Shown: positions 7,883 through 16,608 of the stretch, piece after piece
How positions within the stretch are numbered: position 1 is the first letter of the stretch
Layout of the letters: each line of letters begins with the position of its first letter
Assembly: GCA_900542275.1 (NCBI GenBank)
Contig: UQMW01000003.1
Span: 38,062 to 102,061 of the forward strand
Source: an uncultured Collinsella sp.
GTDB lineage: Bacteria; Actinomycetota; Coriobacteriia; Coriobacteriales; Coriobacteriaceae
Direction of reading: 5' to 3'
Length of the DNA: 64,000 nt
The notes under the pieces: generated by a model
Told to the model about the DNA's origin: nothing
Database searches by the model: none
What the model saw: only the letters and a program-made list of their open reading frames with translations
Position numbers and translations under genes: made by a program

Positions 7883-8791
7883 GTGTCAATCATTGAACCT
7901 CTCATCCAACAAGTCCTTATCATGTTTTTGCTCATGGGAATGGGCTACGCTCTAAACCGCTTGGGCATATTGAGCGAGCAGGTTGCAATAGAATTCGGAA
8001 AGTTGCTCATCAACCTTGTGATTCCCGCAATCATTCTCAAATCATTTTGGATCGAGTATTCGTTTCAGAGGATGTATGAGTTGGGAATGACCTTAATGCT
8101 GTCGGCGGCGATGTTGTTGCTCGCTTGCGTTGTTGCCCGCCTGTTGTTCAGGGGCCGTCCCATCGACATTTTTGCTGCGGCATTCTCGAATGCTGGATTT
8201 GTGGGAATACCCCTTGCTGAAGCGGCGCTTGGAAAAGATGCCGTGTTTTTCATCACGTGCATGATCGCTCTTCTCAATGCCATGCAATGGACATACGGGC
8301 AGTATCTGCTGTCGGGGTCTAAAAAATGTATGAGTCCTAAAGCGATCCTGACAAGTCCAATGGTCATGGCTTTATTGGGCGGTTTCTTGATTTTTATCCT
8401 TCGTGTCCCAACGGTCCCTCTGGCACAGTCAGTGCTTTCGTATATCTCGGGGCTCAACACTCCGCTAGCAATGATGACTCTCGGTATCTATCTTGCTCAG
8501 TCTGATTTGATGGCGCTCCTGAGGGCGAAAAGCTTGTTTGCCGTCTCATCGGTCAGGCTGCTTGTCATTCCGATTCTTTCGCTCCTGTTCCTATGTCTCT
8601 TTCCATGTGATAGGTCAATTAAGATGGCGCTGCTGATTGCGGCTGCGACCCCCACCGGCGCGAATGTAGCTATCTTTGCCCAGCAGCATAATAAGGACTA
8701 TCGATATGCATGTGGAACAGTCTGTGTTACCACCCTTCTGTCTATGTTCACTATGCCAGCGATAGTGTCCTTGTCTCAGCTAGTGTTCTAG
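7883..8791 (+). CDS. AEC-family (auxin efflux carrier) transporter
   Basis: About 302 residues and ten predicted helices in two halves. It shows the AEC opening LIMFLLMGMGYALNRLGIL, the NAGFVGIPLAEAALG motif in helix 4 and the C-terminal AATPTGANVAIFAQQ motif. AEC carriers of bacteria export or import small organic acids such as malate or malonate, or amino acids. I chose GTG 7883, with GGAG eight bases upstream; ATG 7850 is an alternative with a poorer site. Only about 60 bp separate it from the ceramidase-like gene, so they are probably one operon and may move its substrate or product. Confidence 0.85.
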   Translation: MSIIEPLIQQVLIMFLLMGMGYALNRLGILSEQVAIEFGKLLINLVIPAIILKSFWIEYSFQRMYELGMTLMLSAAMLLLACVVARLLFRGRPIDIFAAAFSNAGFVGIPLAEAALGKDAVFFITCMIALLNAMQWTYGQYLLSGSKKCMSPKAILTSPMVMALLGGFLIFILRVPTVPLAQSVLSYISGLNTPLAMMTLGIYLAQSDLMALLRAKSLFAVSSVRLLVIPILSLLFLCLFPCDRSIKMALLIAAATPTGANVAIFAQQHNKDYRYACGTVCVTTLLSMFTMPAIVSLSQLVF

Positions 8792-8794
8792 GCG

Positions 8795-8920
8795 CTATGC
8801 CACGCACCTGCGGATGAACGCTTCGTGGCGGTCGATTATGGCCGGGGCCCAACAATCCGGACCGCCGTCGATCGTGCTGGCAACAGATGCCATCAACTCA
8901 TCAAGGGGGCTTGCTATCAT
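8795..8920 (-). CDS. 41-residue ORF, possible gene remnant
   Basis: A short minus-strand frame (start ATG 8920) encodes a compact acidic/aromatic peptide beginning MIASPLDELMASVAST and ending IDRHEAFIRRCVA. The composition looks protein-like and fills most of the gap between the AEC gene and the DUF4160 pair. I see no convincing SD. It may be the surviving C-terminus of a longer gene, or a small protein. I cannot name a family. Confidence 0.3.
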   Translation of the reverse strand: MIASPLDELMASVASTIDGGPDCWAPAIIDRHEAFIRRCVA

Positions 8921-8974
8921 TGGTGCACTAGCTTGATGCTAAACTGAATTAATGATTGCGAGGTGGTTTACGTG

Positions 8975-9244
8975 ATGTACCCGTATATGACATTCGAAGA
9001 TGGTACCGAGGTCATTCATTCTGACCTGATCACAGATGGCGATATCGAAAAGGTCATCGTGCATTTTGAACGACCGACGGCAGAGGGTTTCGACTCCGCT
9101 CGTTGCGAGTTGCCTTCTTACAATTGGACCATGTGGGAGGGGCGTTTTACCGACGAGGAGAAGCGAGGTTTTGAGACTTTTCTGAGCAATAACGCCCATC
9201 TGCTGTATCGCTACGCCGCAAACGGAGGAGCTAAAGTTGCCTAG
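8975..9244 (+). CDS. hypothetical partner of DUF4160 protein
   Basis: 89 residues from ATG 8975, with AGGTGG nine bases upstream (in-frame GTGs at 8963 and 8972 are less likely). The protein reads MYPYMTFEDGTEVIHSDLITDGDIEKVIVHFERP, then ARCELPSYNW and a helical C-terminus rich in Asn, Leu and Tyr. I recall such proteins as widespread small partners encoded next to DUF4160 genes in gut bacteria. The downstream DUF4160 gene overlaps it by 8 bp. The size, overlap and pairing recall a toxin-antitoxin module, but activity is unproved. Confidence 0.7.
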   Translation: MYPYMTFEDGTEVIHSDLITDGDIEKVIVHFERPTAEGFDSARCELPSYNWTMWEGRFTDEEKRGFETFLSNNAHLLYRYAANGGAKVA

Positions 9245-9515
9245 CCTTTTTCTTATTGGCGGCTATCGGGTCTTCTTTTGGTCCAATGAAGCGGGCGAGC
9301 CAATCCATGTCCATGTTTGCAAGGGGGCGCCTTCAGATAACTCGGCCAAAATCTGGCTGACTCGAAGAGGTGGCTGCATTGTCGCTAATAACAAAGCGAA
9401 GATCCCCCGGAGCACGCTTGATGACCTCTGTGAAATCATCGCCGCTCAGCATGAATTGATTTGCTCTAAATGGAAGGCATTTTTCCTTGTGGACGAGATC
9501 TCGTTCTACTGCTAA
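9237..9515 (+). CDS. DUF4160 domain protein
   Basis: 92 residues. The start is TTG 9237, chosen because GGAGGA lies seven bases upstream inside the preceding gene. The DUF4160 core is visible: GYRVFFWSNEAGEPIHVHVCKG near the N-terminus, with the GEPxHVHV motif, then AKIWLTRRGG and a helical C-terminal half. DUF4160 proteins are small, usually encoded beside a partner of similar size and often suspected to belong to toxin-antitoxin pairs. The two frames overlap by 8 bp, which implies coupled translation. Confidence 0.85.
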   Translation: MPSLFLIGGYRVFFWSNEAGEPIHVHVCKGAPSDNSAKIWLTRRGGCIVANNKAKIPRSTLDDLCEIIAAQHELICSKWKAFFLVDEISFYC

Positions 9516-9648
9516 ACGTCATCCCGGCTTCTCTTTTCCAATTTTAATCATGAGCTTGTCCCATCTGTGCTGATTGAACTTGACAGTACAATGGAGGCGG
9601 ACTATATCGTCGCCGCTCGTTGCGGCTAACGGATGTGCTGGAGCTCGC

Positions 9649-11637
9649 ATGAACGATTTTCTAAACGGTCAAGTTGAGAACGACGGTTTTTTGCGCGTGG
9701 CAGCGGCCTCGCCCAAGATTCGCGTGGCCGATGTTGAGGGCAATGCCGAGGTTGCGCTGGCGGCTGTTCGCGATGCTGCCGAGCGCGGCGTTCATGCTCT
9801 GGTGCTGCCCGAGCTTAACCTGACCGGCTATACCGCGGCCGATCTGTTCCATAACCGCACACTGCTGCATGCCTGCGAGGCTGCTCTGGTGCATATCCTC
9901 GACGAGACTCGTGAGCTGCCGATCGTCTTTACCATCGGTCTTCCCGTTGCAGTTGCCGAGAATATCTACAACTGCGCCGCTGTGTGCTGCGCGGGCGAGC
10001 TTTTGGGCCTCACGGCCAAGAAGTATCTGCCCAACTATGGCGAGTTCTATGAGCGCCGTTGGTTTGCTCCGGCGCCTGCGGATCCCGTGTGGGTTGAATT
10101 TGCCGGTCAGGGTCCGGTCCCGCTGGGTTCGGGGCTTGTCTACCGTTGCTGTGATGAGGGCGCCGAGGACCTGGTACTGGGCGTTGAGGTCTGTGAGGAC
10201 CTGTGGGTGCCGGCGCCCCCTTCGACCGAGATGGCGCTTGACGGTGCGACGGTGATTCTCAACCCGTCGGCCTCGGACGAGATTATCGGTAAGGCAGATT
10301 ACCGCCGTAGCCTTATCTCCAATCAGAGTGCGCGCCTGTACTGCGCCTATGTCTACGCCGATGCGAGCGAGGGTGAGTCCACGACCGACATGGTCTTTGC
10401 GGGGGAGAACCTCGTCTACGAAAACGGCTCCAAGCTCGCCGCGACCAAACTGCTTACCTGCGATATGGCCATGGCCGACGTTGACCTTGACCGCCTGGTT
10501 GCCGAGCGACGTCGCTCGACGACGTGGACGCGCGCGGACGATGCGCCGGAGGCCACGACCGTTGAGTTTTCGTTTGAGGGCGTGTTGGCCGAAGAGCCTG
10601 TCCTGCGCGATGCCTGCGATATCGACCGCGTTTTCCCGCGCGCGCCCTTTGTGCCGGCCGACCATGGCGACCTGGCCGAGCGCTGCGAGACCATCCTCGA
10701 CCTGCAGACCGCCGGCCTCAAGACCCGCCTTGCCCATACGGGTACCAAGGCGGCTGTCATCGGTCTTTCGGGCGGCCTGGACTCCACGTTGGCACTGCTT
10801 GTGACCGTGCGCGCCTTTGATGCGCTGGGGCTGCCGCGCACAGGCATCACTGCCGTGTCCATGCCCGGCTTTGGCACGACGCATCGTACCAAGTCGAATG
10901 CCGAGTCGCTCGCTCGCGACCTGGGCGTGAGCTTCCGCGAGGTTTCGATCCACGCGGCCGTGGAGCAGCACTTCAAGGACATTGAGCACGATTCGGCCGT
11001 GCAGGACGTGACCTACGAGAACAGCCAGGCCCGCGAGCGCACGCAGATTCTGATGGATCTGGCCAATCAGGCTGGCGGCTTTGTCATCGGCACGGGCGAC
11101 CTGTCGGAGCTGGCACTCGGCTGGGCTACCTATAACGGTGACCACATGAGCATGTATGCCGTCAACGCGAGCGTGCCCAAGACGCTTGTGCGCCATCTGG
11201 TGCGCTATGCGGCTGATGTCTTTGGCGGGCGTATTGCCGAGGTCTTGCTCGACATCCTCGACACGCCGGTGTCCCCCGAGCTTCTGCCGCCCACGGGCGA
11301 CGGCGAGATTGCGCAGAAGACCGAGGATTTGGTGGGCCCGTACGAGCTGCACGACTACTTCCTCTACTACCTACTGCGTTTTGGCTTTGAGCCGGGCAAG
11401 ATCTACCGCATGGCGCTCAAGAGCTTCGAGGGCGTCTACGATGTCAAGACCGTTCACACGTGGCTGCGTACGTTCTATCGTCGCTTCTTTGCCCAGCAGT
11501 TTAAGCGCAGCTGCCTGCCCGATGGTCCCAAGGTGGGCTCGGTGACGCTCAGTCCGCGCGGCGATTGGCGTATGCCGAGTGACGCCAGCTCGCGACTGTG
11601 GCTTGCGCAGATCGACGCGCTTAATGCAATTGACTAA
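9649..11637 (+). CDS. nadE: glutamine-dependent NAD+ synthetase
   Basis: Makes NAD+ from nicotinate adenine dinucleotide, ATP and glutamine in the cytoplasm, the last step of NAD synthesis. The protein has 662 residues from ATG 9649 (GGAG upstream). Residues about 15-290 form the nitrilase-type glutaminase domain with its Glu-Lys-Cys triad: E55 (LPELNLTGY), K124/K125 (KKYLPNYGEF) and C182 (GVEVCEDLW). The synthetase domain follows, with the ATP-pyrophosphatase loop GLSGGLDSTLAL and GTGDLSELALGW. Length and order are those of the long, bacterial glutamine-using form, so no separate amidotransferase is needed. Confidence 0.97.
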   Translation: MNDFLNGQVENDGFLRVAAASPKIRVADVEGNAEVALAAVRDAAERGVHALVLPELNLTGYTAADLFHNRTLLHACEAALVHILDETRELPIVFTIGLPVAVAENIYNCAAVCCAGELLGLTAKKYLPNYGEFYERRWFAPAPADPVWVEFAGQGPVPLGSGLVYRCCDEGAEDLVLGVEVCEDLWVPAPPSTEMALDGATVILNPSASDEIIGKADYRRSLISNQSARLYCAYVYADASEGESTTDMVFAGENLVYENGSKLAATKLLTCDMAMADVDLDRLVAERRRSTTWTRADDAPEATTVEFSFEGVLAEEPVLRDACDIDRVFPRAPFVPADHGDLAERCETILDLQTAGLKTRLAHTGTKAAVIGLSGGLDSTLALLVTVRAFDALGLPRTGITAVSMPGFGTTHRTKSNAESLARDLGVSFREVSIHAAVEQHFKDIEHDSAVQDVTYENSQARERTQILMDLANQAGGFVIGTGDLSELALGWATYNGDHMSMYAVNASVPKTLVRHLVRYAADVFGGRIAEVLLDILDTPVSPELLPPTGDGEIAQKTEDLVGPYELHDYFLYYLLRFGFEPGKIYRMALKSFEGVYDVKTVHTWLRTFYRRFFAQQFKRSCLPDGPKVGSVTLSPRGDWRMPSDASSRLWLAQIDALNAID

Positions 11638-11706
11638 GGTTGGCTAAATTGAACCAATGCGGGGGTTGCAAGCGTTACACTTTTGCAATCTGATGGCCCG
11701 TATCGC

Positions 11707-11735
11707 GCGGCGCTCTTGTCGGAGCGCCGCGTTTT
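11707..11735 (+). terminator. terminator between nadE and the aminotransferase gene
   Basis: GCGGCGCTC / GAGCGCCGC stem with a 6-nt loop, followed by GTTTTT. It lies only 20 bp before the aminotransferase start, so it could also act as an attenuator if the next gene is transcribed from upstream of it. Confidence 0.8.
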
Positions 11736-11755
11736 TCATATCGAAAGGTGGCACC

Positions 11756-12919
11756 ATGCAGGCATCGCAGCGTCTCGACCGCTTTGGCGCGGAGGTCTTT
11801 GCCTCGCTTAACAACAAGCTTCTCGCGCTGAAGGCTCAGGGCAAGACCATTTACAACATGAGCGTGGGCACGCCCGACTTTAAGCCGTACGACCACGTGG
11901 TCGAGGCGCTCACGCAGGCAGCCCAAGATCCCGAGATGTGGAAGTATGCCCTGCGCGATCTGCCCGAGCTTAAGCAGGCCGTGTGCGATTACTACGAGCG
12001 CCGCTTTGGCGTCTCCGGCATTACGCCGTCCATGGTGCAGTCGTGCAACGGCACGCAGGAGGGCGTGGGTCATTTGGGCCTGGCCCTGCTCGATCCGGGT
12101 GACACCATTCTGGTTCCCGATCCGTGCTACCCGGTCTTTGAGGCGGGTGCGAAGATTGCCGATGCCAAGCTCGAGTACTATCCGCTGGTTGCCGAGCATA
12201 ATTACCTGCCCTATGTGGCGGGTATCGATCCCGAGGTGGCCGATCGTGCCAAGTATATGATCGTATCGCTGCCCGCCAACCCGGTGGGCTCGGTGGGCAC
12301 GCCCGAGGTCTACGAGGAGATCATCGCCTTCGCCCGCGAGCACGACCTGCTCATTGTCCATGACAACGCATACTCCGACATCGTGTTCGACGGCGAGCCG
12401 GGCGGAAGCTTTTTGCAGTACCCTGGCGCGCTCGAGGTGGGCGTTGAGTTCTTCTCGCTCTCCAAGTCGTTTAACGTCACCGGTGCGCGTATCGGCTTTT
12501 TGGTCGGTCGCGAGGATGTGGTCTCGGCCTTTGCCAAGCTGCGCGGCCAGATCGACTTTGGTATGTTCTTCCCGATCCAGAAGGCTGCTATCGCCTGCCT
12601 GAACGGTCCGCGCGATGAGGTCGAGGCGCAGCGTCTGAAGTACCAGGAGCGCCGCGATGCCCTGTGCGACGGTCTTGAGGGCCTGGGCTGGGAGCGTCCC
12701 AACGCGCATGGCTCTATGTTTGTGTGGGCCAAGCTTCCCGGTGGTCGCACCGATTCCATGGCGTTTTGCGAGGAGCTCATGGAGGAGGCCGGCGTTGTGG
12801 TGACGCCGGGCGCGAGCTTTGGTCCTTCGGGCGAGGGGCACGTGCGCATGGCGCTGGTCTTGCCGCCCGACCAGATTGCTTTGGCTGTCGAGGCCATCCG
12901 CGAGGCGGGTCTGTATTAG
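11756..12919 (+). CDS. PLP-dependent class I/II aminotransferase, DAP-aminotransferase-like
   Basis: 387 residues from ATG 11756 (AAAGGTGG upstream). Fold-type I aminotransferase with MSVGTPDFKPYDHVVEAL near the N-terminus, CNGTQEGVGHL (phosphate loop region), PANPVGSV, VHDNAYSDIVFDG (Asp/Tyr contacts to PLP) and SLSKSFNVTGARIGF containing the Schiff-base Lys. Proteins of this type include LL-diaminopimelate and N-acetyl-diaminopimelate aminotransferases. The genome has dapH and an M20 deacetylase gene nearby, so this enzyme could supply the aminotransferase step of the acetyl branch. That is inference; aspartate or alanine aminotransferase is also possible. Confidence 0.85.
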   Translation: MQASQRLDRFGAEVFASLNNKLLALKAQGKTIYNMSVGTPDFKPYDHVVEALTQAAQDPEMWKYALRDLPELKQAVCDYYERRFGVSGITPSMVQSCNGTQEGVGHLGLALLDPGDTILVPDPCYPVFEAGAKIADAKLEYYPLVAEHNYLPYVAGIDPEVADRAKYMIVSLPANPVGSVGTPEVYEEIIAFAREHDLLIVHDNAYSDIVFDGEPGGSFLQYPGALEVGVEFFSLSKSFNVTGARIGFLVGREDVVSAFAKLRGQIDFGMFFPIQKAAIACLNGPRDEVEAQRLKYQERRDALCDGLEGLGWERPNAHGSMFVWAKLPGGRTDSMAFCEELMEEAGVVVTPGASFGPSGEGHVRMALVLPPDQIALAVEAIREAGLY

Positions 12920-12992
12920 AAACCTGTTTCGACTCGTCAATAGCTCGAAACCGATTCCGTGCAGTTATTTTACGAATCCTGCAAACAATTTC

Positions 12993-13094
12993 GGTAAACG
13001 GTCGATTTTTGGCTGCGAATAGGAGCATAATCAAAGTCCCGATTGGATGTATTGGGATTACGGCAAGCCGCTCGGGTCGTTCCCGGGCGGCTTG
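12993..13094 (+). promoter_or_regulatory. ldh upstream region: GGTAAACGGT box and leader hairpin
   Basis: GGTAAACGGT (12993-13002) resembles the boxes upstream of both arcA copies, but here I see only one copy. A 13-bp stem with one G-U pair, CAAGCCGCTCGGG (13064-13076) / CCCGGGCGGCTTG (13082-13094), ends about 14 bases before the SD. The T run after it is short, so it may be a leader structure rather than a terminator. Confidence 0.4.
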
Positions 13095-13120
13095 TTTGTG
13101 GAGAGAGATGGGAGTTTCTA

Positions 13121-14071
13121 ATGGTTAACGAGAAGAAGGTCGCTATTGTCGGCTGCGGTTTCGTTGGTTCGTCTTCGGCGTTCGCGCTGATGCAGAGTGG
13201 TCTGTTCTCCGAGATGGTCCTCATCGACGTGGACAAGAACCGCGCCGAGGGTGAGGCCCTGGATATCGCGCACGGCATGACGTTTGCCGAGCCGATGAAG
13301 ATCTACGCCGGCGATTATTCCGATGTCGCCGACGCCGCCATGATCGTCGTCACCGCTGGCGCTGCCCAGAAGCCCGGTGAGACTCGCCTGGACCTGGTCA
13401 ACAAGAACGTCAGCATCTTTAAGTCCATTATTCCCGAGATTAAGAAGTTCGGCTTCGACGGCATTCTGCTCATCGTCTCCAACCCGGTCGATGTTCTGAC
13501 CTACGCCGCCATCAAGATGTCCGGCCTGCCCGAGGGCCACGTCATCGGTTCCGGTACCGTGCTCGACACCGGCCGTCTGCAGCAGATGCTTGGTGCCCAT
13601 GTCGAGGTCGACCCGCGCGATGTCCAGGCCTATGTCATGGGTGAGCACGGCGATTCCGAGTTTGTCGCTTGGTCCAGCGCTCAGGTTGCCGGCGTGCCGC
13701 TGAACACCTTCTGCGAGCTCCATGGTCATCTGGAGCATGAGGCTGCCGAGAAGCGCATCGCCGAGGACGTCAAGAACTCCGCCTACACCATCATCGAGAA
13801 GAAGCACGCCACCTACTACGGCGTCGCCATGGCCGTTAAGCGCATCTGCACTGCCGTCATGCGCGATGAGCAGACCGTTCTGCCCGTTTCCTCGCTCATG
13901 GTGGGCGAGTATGGCCTGTCCGATCTTGCCATCTCCATGCCGACCGTCGTTGGCCGCGACGGCGTCGTCTGCCGCGTCCCCGTGCCGCTGAACGATGACG
14001 AGCAGCATGAGCTCACCGTTTCTGCTAAAGCCCTTAAGGACATCATCGACAGCGTCGACTTCTCCTGCTAA
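13121..14071 (+). CDS. ldh: L-lactate dehydrogenase
   Basis: Reduces pyruvate to L-lactate with NADH, regenerating NAD+ in fermentation. 316 residues from ATG 13121 (GGGAG upstream). N-terminal Rossmann motif VAIVGCGFVGSSSAFAL; AGAAQKPGETRLDLVNKN carries the Gln that selects pyruvate and the catalytic-loop Arg. VSNPVDVLTY, GSGTVLDTGRLQ and the catalytic His in GEHGDSEFVAW are all intact. The Gln in place of Arg separates it from malate dehydrogenases. Codon use is strongly C-ending, as in other highly expressed genes here. Monocistronic, with a strong terminator after it. Confidence 0.96.
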   Translation: MVNEKKVAIVGCGFVGSSSAFALMQSGLFSEMVLIDVDKNRAEGEALDIAHGMTFAEPMKIYAGDYSDVADAAMIVVTAGAAQKPGETRLDLVNKNVSIFKSIIPEIKKFGFDGILLIVSNPVDVLTYAAIKMSGLPEGHVIGSGTVLDTGRLQQMLGAHVEVDPRDVQAYVMGEHGDSEFVAWSSAQVAGVPLNTFCELHGHLEHEAAEKRIAEDVKNSAYTIIEKKHATYYGVAMAVKRICTAVMRDEQTVLPVSSLMVGEYGLSDLAISMPTVVGRDGVVCRVPVPLNDDEQHELTVSAKALKDIIDSVDFSC

Positions 14072-14101
14072 ATCAAGCTCGCTAGAGCGAAAAGCTACAA
14101 T

Positions 14102-14138
14102 AAAGGCGTCCGGGTCCACACGGCCCGGGCGCCTTTTT
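14102..14138 (+). terminator. rho-independent terminator of ldh
   Basis: AAAGGCGTCCGGG / CCCGGGCGCCTTT stem (one G-U pair), 9-nt loop, then TTTTT. Confidence 0.88.
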
Positions 14139-14168
14139 GGTGCAAAGTAACCTGACCCCAATGCACCA
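14137..14168 (+). repeat. AACCTG(A/T)CCCC repeat, copy 1
   Basis: TTGGTGCA and TGCACCA arms around AAGTAACCTGACCCCAA. A near-copy lies at 15363-15395 on the other side of the DUF2974 gene. Confidence 0.7.
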
Positions 14169-14198
14169 TCCCTATACACCATGGTTGATGGGAGGGCC

Positions 14199-15359
14199 AT
14201 GTCGGATTCGCCTAATTTTTTGACCTATGCCCAGACGGCGTTTGATCCGTTTGAGGAGCGGCCGTTCTGCGCGGTGGATAGCCTGGTCTTTGCCTGGTTG
14301 TCGTATTTGCGTTTGCCGGGTGATATGGCAGAGCTGACGAACTGGCAGGGCCTAGACGTACGCGAGCTGCTGCGTGCCGAGTGCTACCGGGACATGATTG
14401 ACGACTTGTGGGATCCAGAGGGGAGCAGGGCCTTGTTGGAGGCCGTGGCAGCAAGCCCTCGCTACCGTGGCGTGCACGTTTGCGGCTATCGTGCCGTGAG
14501 CGATGTGGTGGCGACAGAGCAGTTTGCAGCCATGGCGTTCCGGTTTCCGGCGGGGTTTAGCTATCTTTCCTTCCGAGGGACCGACAGCACGATTGTGGGC
14601 TGGAAAGAGGACTTTAACATGGCGTTCCGGTATCCTGTGCCGGCCCAGGAATCCGCGGCGCGTTATGTGGACGAGGCGGCGGATGCGATCGACGGGCCGC
14701 TTTTGTGCGGAGGTCATTCCAAGGGTGGAAACCTTGCGGTGTACGGTGCGGCGATGTGCTCCGATGTCGCCCGTGCGCGAATCGAACGGGCGTATTCCCA
14801 TGATGGTCCGGGCTTCGTCGAGGAGTTTCTGAACGGTAACGCCTTTGCCGATCTTTCCGGTCGAATCGACAAGACTCTGCCACGGTCGTCGATCTTTGGC
14901 ATGATGTTCGAGACACAGGAGGACTATGCCATCGTTGAGAGCACCGAGTTCAGCCTGCTGCAGCACAATCCCTTTAGCTGGGTGGTTGATGGCCGCGACT
15001 TCGTGTACTGTGAACGCCTGTCCGCCGGTGCTCGATACGTTGATGGCTCCATTCGCGAGATGCTGCTTGCAGTGGGGCCTAGCGAGCGCGAGCGTTTTGT
15101 AGATGCGTTGTTCTCCGTGTTTGAGGCTACGGGTGCTGAGCGGTTTGCGGATATCGCTGGGAATCTGCGCGAGAGCCTGCCTGTGATGCTCCAGGCTGCG
15201 CAGGGCTTTGACGGAGATACGCGCCGCTTTGTCTCGCAGACCATAGTGGCAATCCTTAAATGCGCACTGCTGCCCAAACGACCCCAGATCGACATGTCCG
15301 CTGCCGGTAAGAGTCTGGCAGAACAGCTCGAGGCTTGGCAGTCCGAGCTCCTGCGCTAG
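14199..15359 (+). CDS. DUF2974 (Mbeg1-like) alpha/beta hydrolase-type protein
   Basis: 386 residues from ATG 14199 (GGAGGG upstream). The middle carries YLSFRGTDSTIVGWKEDF and the nucleophile elbow LLCGGHSKGGNLAVYGA. This is the G-H-S-K-G form typical of DUF2974 proteins, related to the class 3 lipase fold. YSHDGPGF follows, with the Asp region, then a helical C-terminus. Such proteins are common in gut Firmicutes and Coriobacteria; their substrate is not established. It is flanked on both sides by copies of the same short repeat. No signal peptide, so probably cytoplasmic. Confidence 0.85.
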   Translation: MSDSPNFLTYAQTAFDPFEERPFCAVDSLVFAWLSYLRLPGDMAELTNWQGLDVRELLRAECYRDMIDDLWDPEGSRALLEAVAASPRYRGVHVCGYRAVSDVVATEQFAAMAFRFPAGFSYLSFRGTDSTIVGWKEDFNMAFRYPVPAQESAARYVDEAADAIDGPLLCGGHSKGGNLAVYGAAMCSDVARARIERAYSHDGPGFVEEFLNGNAFADLSGRIDKTLPRSSIFGMMFETQEDYAIVESTEFSLLQHNPFSWVVDGRDFVYCERLSAGARYVDGSIREMLLAVGPSERERFVDALFSVFEATGAERFADIAGNLRESLPVMLQAAQGFDGDTRRFVSQTIVAILKCALLPKRPQIDMSAAGKSLAEQLEAWQSELLR

Positions 15360-15362
15360 CCA

Positions 15363-15395
15363 TTGGTGCAAAGCAACCTGTCCCCGATGCACCAA
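15363..15395 (+). repeat. AACCTG(A/T)CCCC repeat, copy 2
   Basis: TTGGTGCA / TGCACCAA arms with AAGCAACCTGTCCCCGA between them. Same orientation as copy 1. Confidence 0.7.
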
Positions 15396-15461
15396 TCTTC
15401 GATGCGCTCGGGGAGGGCTCGACCGCTATACTGGTTCGTGCCGAAATCGATCTAGAACGGA

Positions 15462-16475
15462 ATGCCGTATATGAAAATCAATCACGCGATTCTGCATATC
15501 CTGGACTTTGACTCTGCCGTCAACGTTATGAGCCAGCGCGAGCTCGATATCGAGAGCCGTACCGTGCGCAACTTCGTGACCACGCATCTGCGCCGCGCAC
15601 GTACCTCGGCCGACAATAAACGCGCCACGTTTGCCGAGAACTCTGCGTTTGGCGGCGAGCTCAAGGGTTATTTCTTTGGCGAGCGCGAGTTCGTGGACCT
15701 GTCGCAGCAGATTGCGGAGTTTATCTCCTCCGAGCTCACCAAAGCCGAGAAAGCCGAGTCCACCGACGTGCTTGTGGCGGACTTTGATGACGATGAGGAT
15801 GCCCGCTGGTTTGCCGTGATGCTGCTGGGCTCCAAGCAGGCTTTTATGCACGAAGTGGGCCGCGAGGAGGGGGAGGTGCGCAACGACATCGCGCGCCACT
15901 ACGCTATTCTGCCAAACCCCTCGCAAAAGGTGCCGAGCTATGCCATCGTGCGCGCGAGTACCATGGAGATCGGCTACGTGGACAAGAAGCGCAAGATTGC
16001 CGGCGAGGACCGTATGCTTATCCCCGATGGCCTGCTGCAGTGCGACACGGGTGTATCGGGCAAGGAGGTCATCGACACCGTGACGCGTGTGGTCGAGGAA
16101 GTCGCCGAGGAGCATGGTGCCAATACGGCCGTGGCACTCGCCAAGGTTAAGGCTGCCGTTGCCGAGAAGGTTGAGGATGACGAGGAGCTGCCGCCTTGGG
16201 ATATCGTCGATGAGGTCTTTGAGGACGAACCGGTCATCAAGGAAAGCGTGCGCGCGGCACTGACCGAGGAGAAGGTTCCCGAGCGCGTTCCCGTGGAGCG
16301 CAAGCAGGTCGAGCGCGCTGCCGTGCGCAATCACAAGATCCGTACCGACACGGGTATCGAAATCAGCTTCCCGGCCGAGATGGGTTCGAATTCCGAGTAC
16401 ATCGAGTTCGTCAACGAGCCCAACGGCCTTATCTCCATCGAGCTCAAGAATATCGGCAGCATCGAGAATCGATAA
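15462..16475 (+). CDS. nucleoid-associated protein (NdpA/YejK-type)
   Basis: 337 residues; ATG 15462 or ATG 15471 may be the start. The N-terminus (INHAILHILDF) and the middle (ILPNPSQKVPSYAIVRASTMEIGYVDKKRKI) match the 37-kDa nucleoid-associated family. These proteins bind DNA in enterobacteria and occur near defence or repair genes in others. The C-terminus ends in a small beta-rich segment (IEFVNEPNGLISIELKNIGSIENR). The role here is probably DNA binding, but no partner gene helps. A strong terminator follows. Confidence 0.8.
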   Translation: MPYMKINHAILHILDFDSAVNVMSQRELDIESRTVRNFVTTHLRRARTSADNKRATFAENSAFGGELKGYFFGEREFVDLSQQIAEFISSELTKAEKAESTDVLVADFDDDEDARWFAVMLLGSKQAFMHEVGREEGEVRNDIARHYAILPNPSQKVPSYAIVRASTMEIGYVDKKRKIAGEDRMLIPDGLLQCDTGVSGKEVIDTVTRVVEEVAEEHGANTAVALAKVKAAVAEKVEDDEELPPWDIVDEVFEDEPVIKESVRAALTEEKVPERVPVERKQVERAAVRNHKIRTDTGIEISFPAEMGSNSEYIEFVNEPNGLISIELKNIGSIENR

Positions 16476-16503
16476 GTTGCGTTACGCCTACAGCGAGAAA
16501 GCA

Positions 16504-16538
16504 AAGGCCGAAGCTCCTAGGGGCTTCGGCCTTCTTGT
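16504..16538. terminator. bidirectional terminator
   Basis: AAGGCCGAAGC / GCTTCGGCCTT, 8-nt loop, with CTTGTTT on the plus side. It sits between the nucleoid protein gene (+) and dapH (-). Confidence 0.8.
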
Positions 16539-16608
16539 TTGGGGATGAATTGCCCCGCAGGTTGAGCATAAGTCAGCGAAAACGCGGTTTGTCAAAACCG
16601 CGTAACTA

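Noticed and set aside
9661..11352. Long minus-strand open frame of 563 codons opposite nadE
   Set aside because: It is the antisense of a complete NAD synthetase with all motifs, lacks a start signal, and reads as low-complexity basic sequence. High GC makes such shadows common here.
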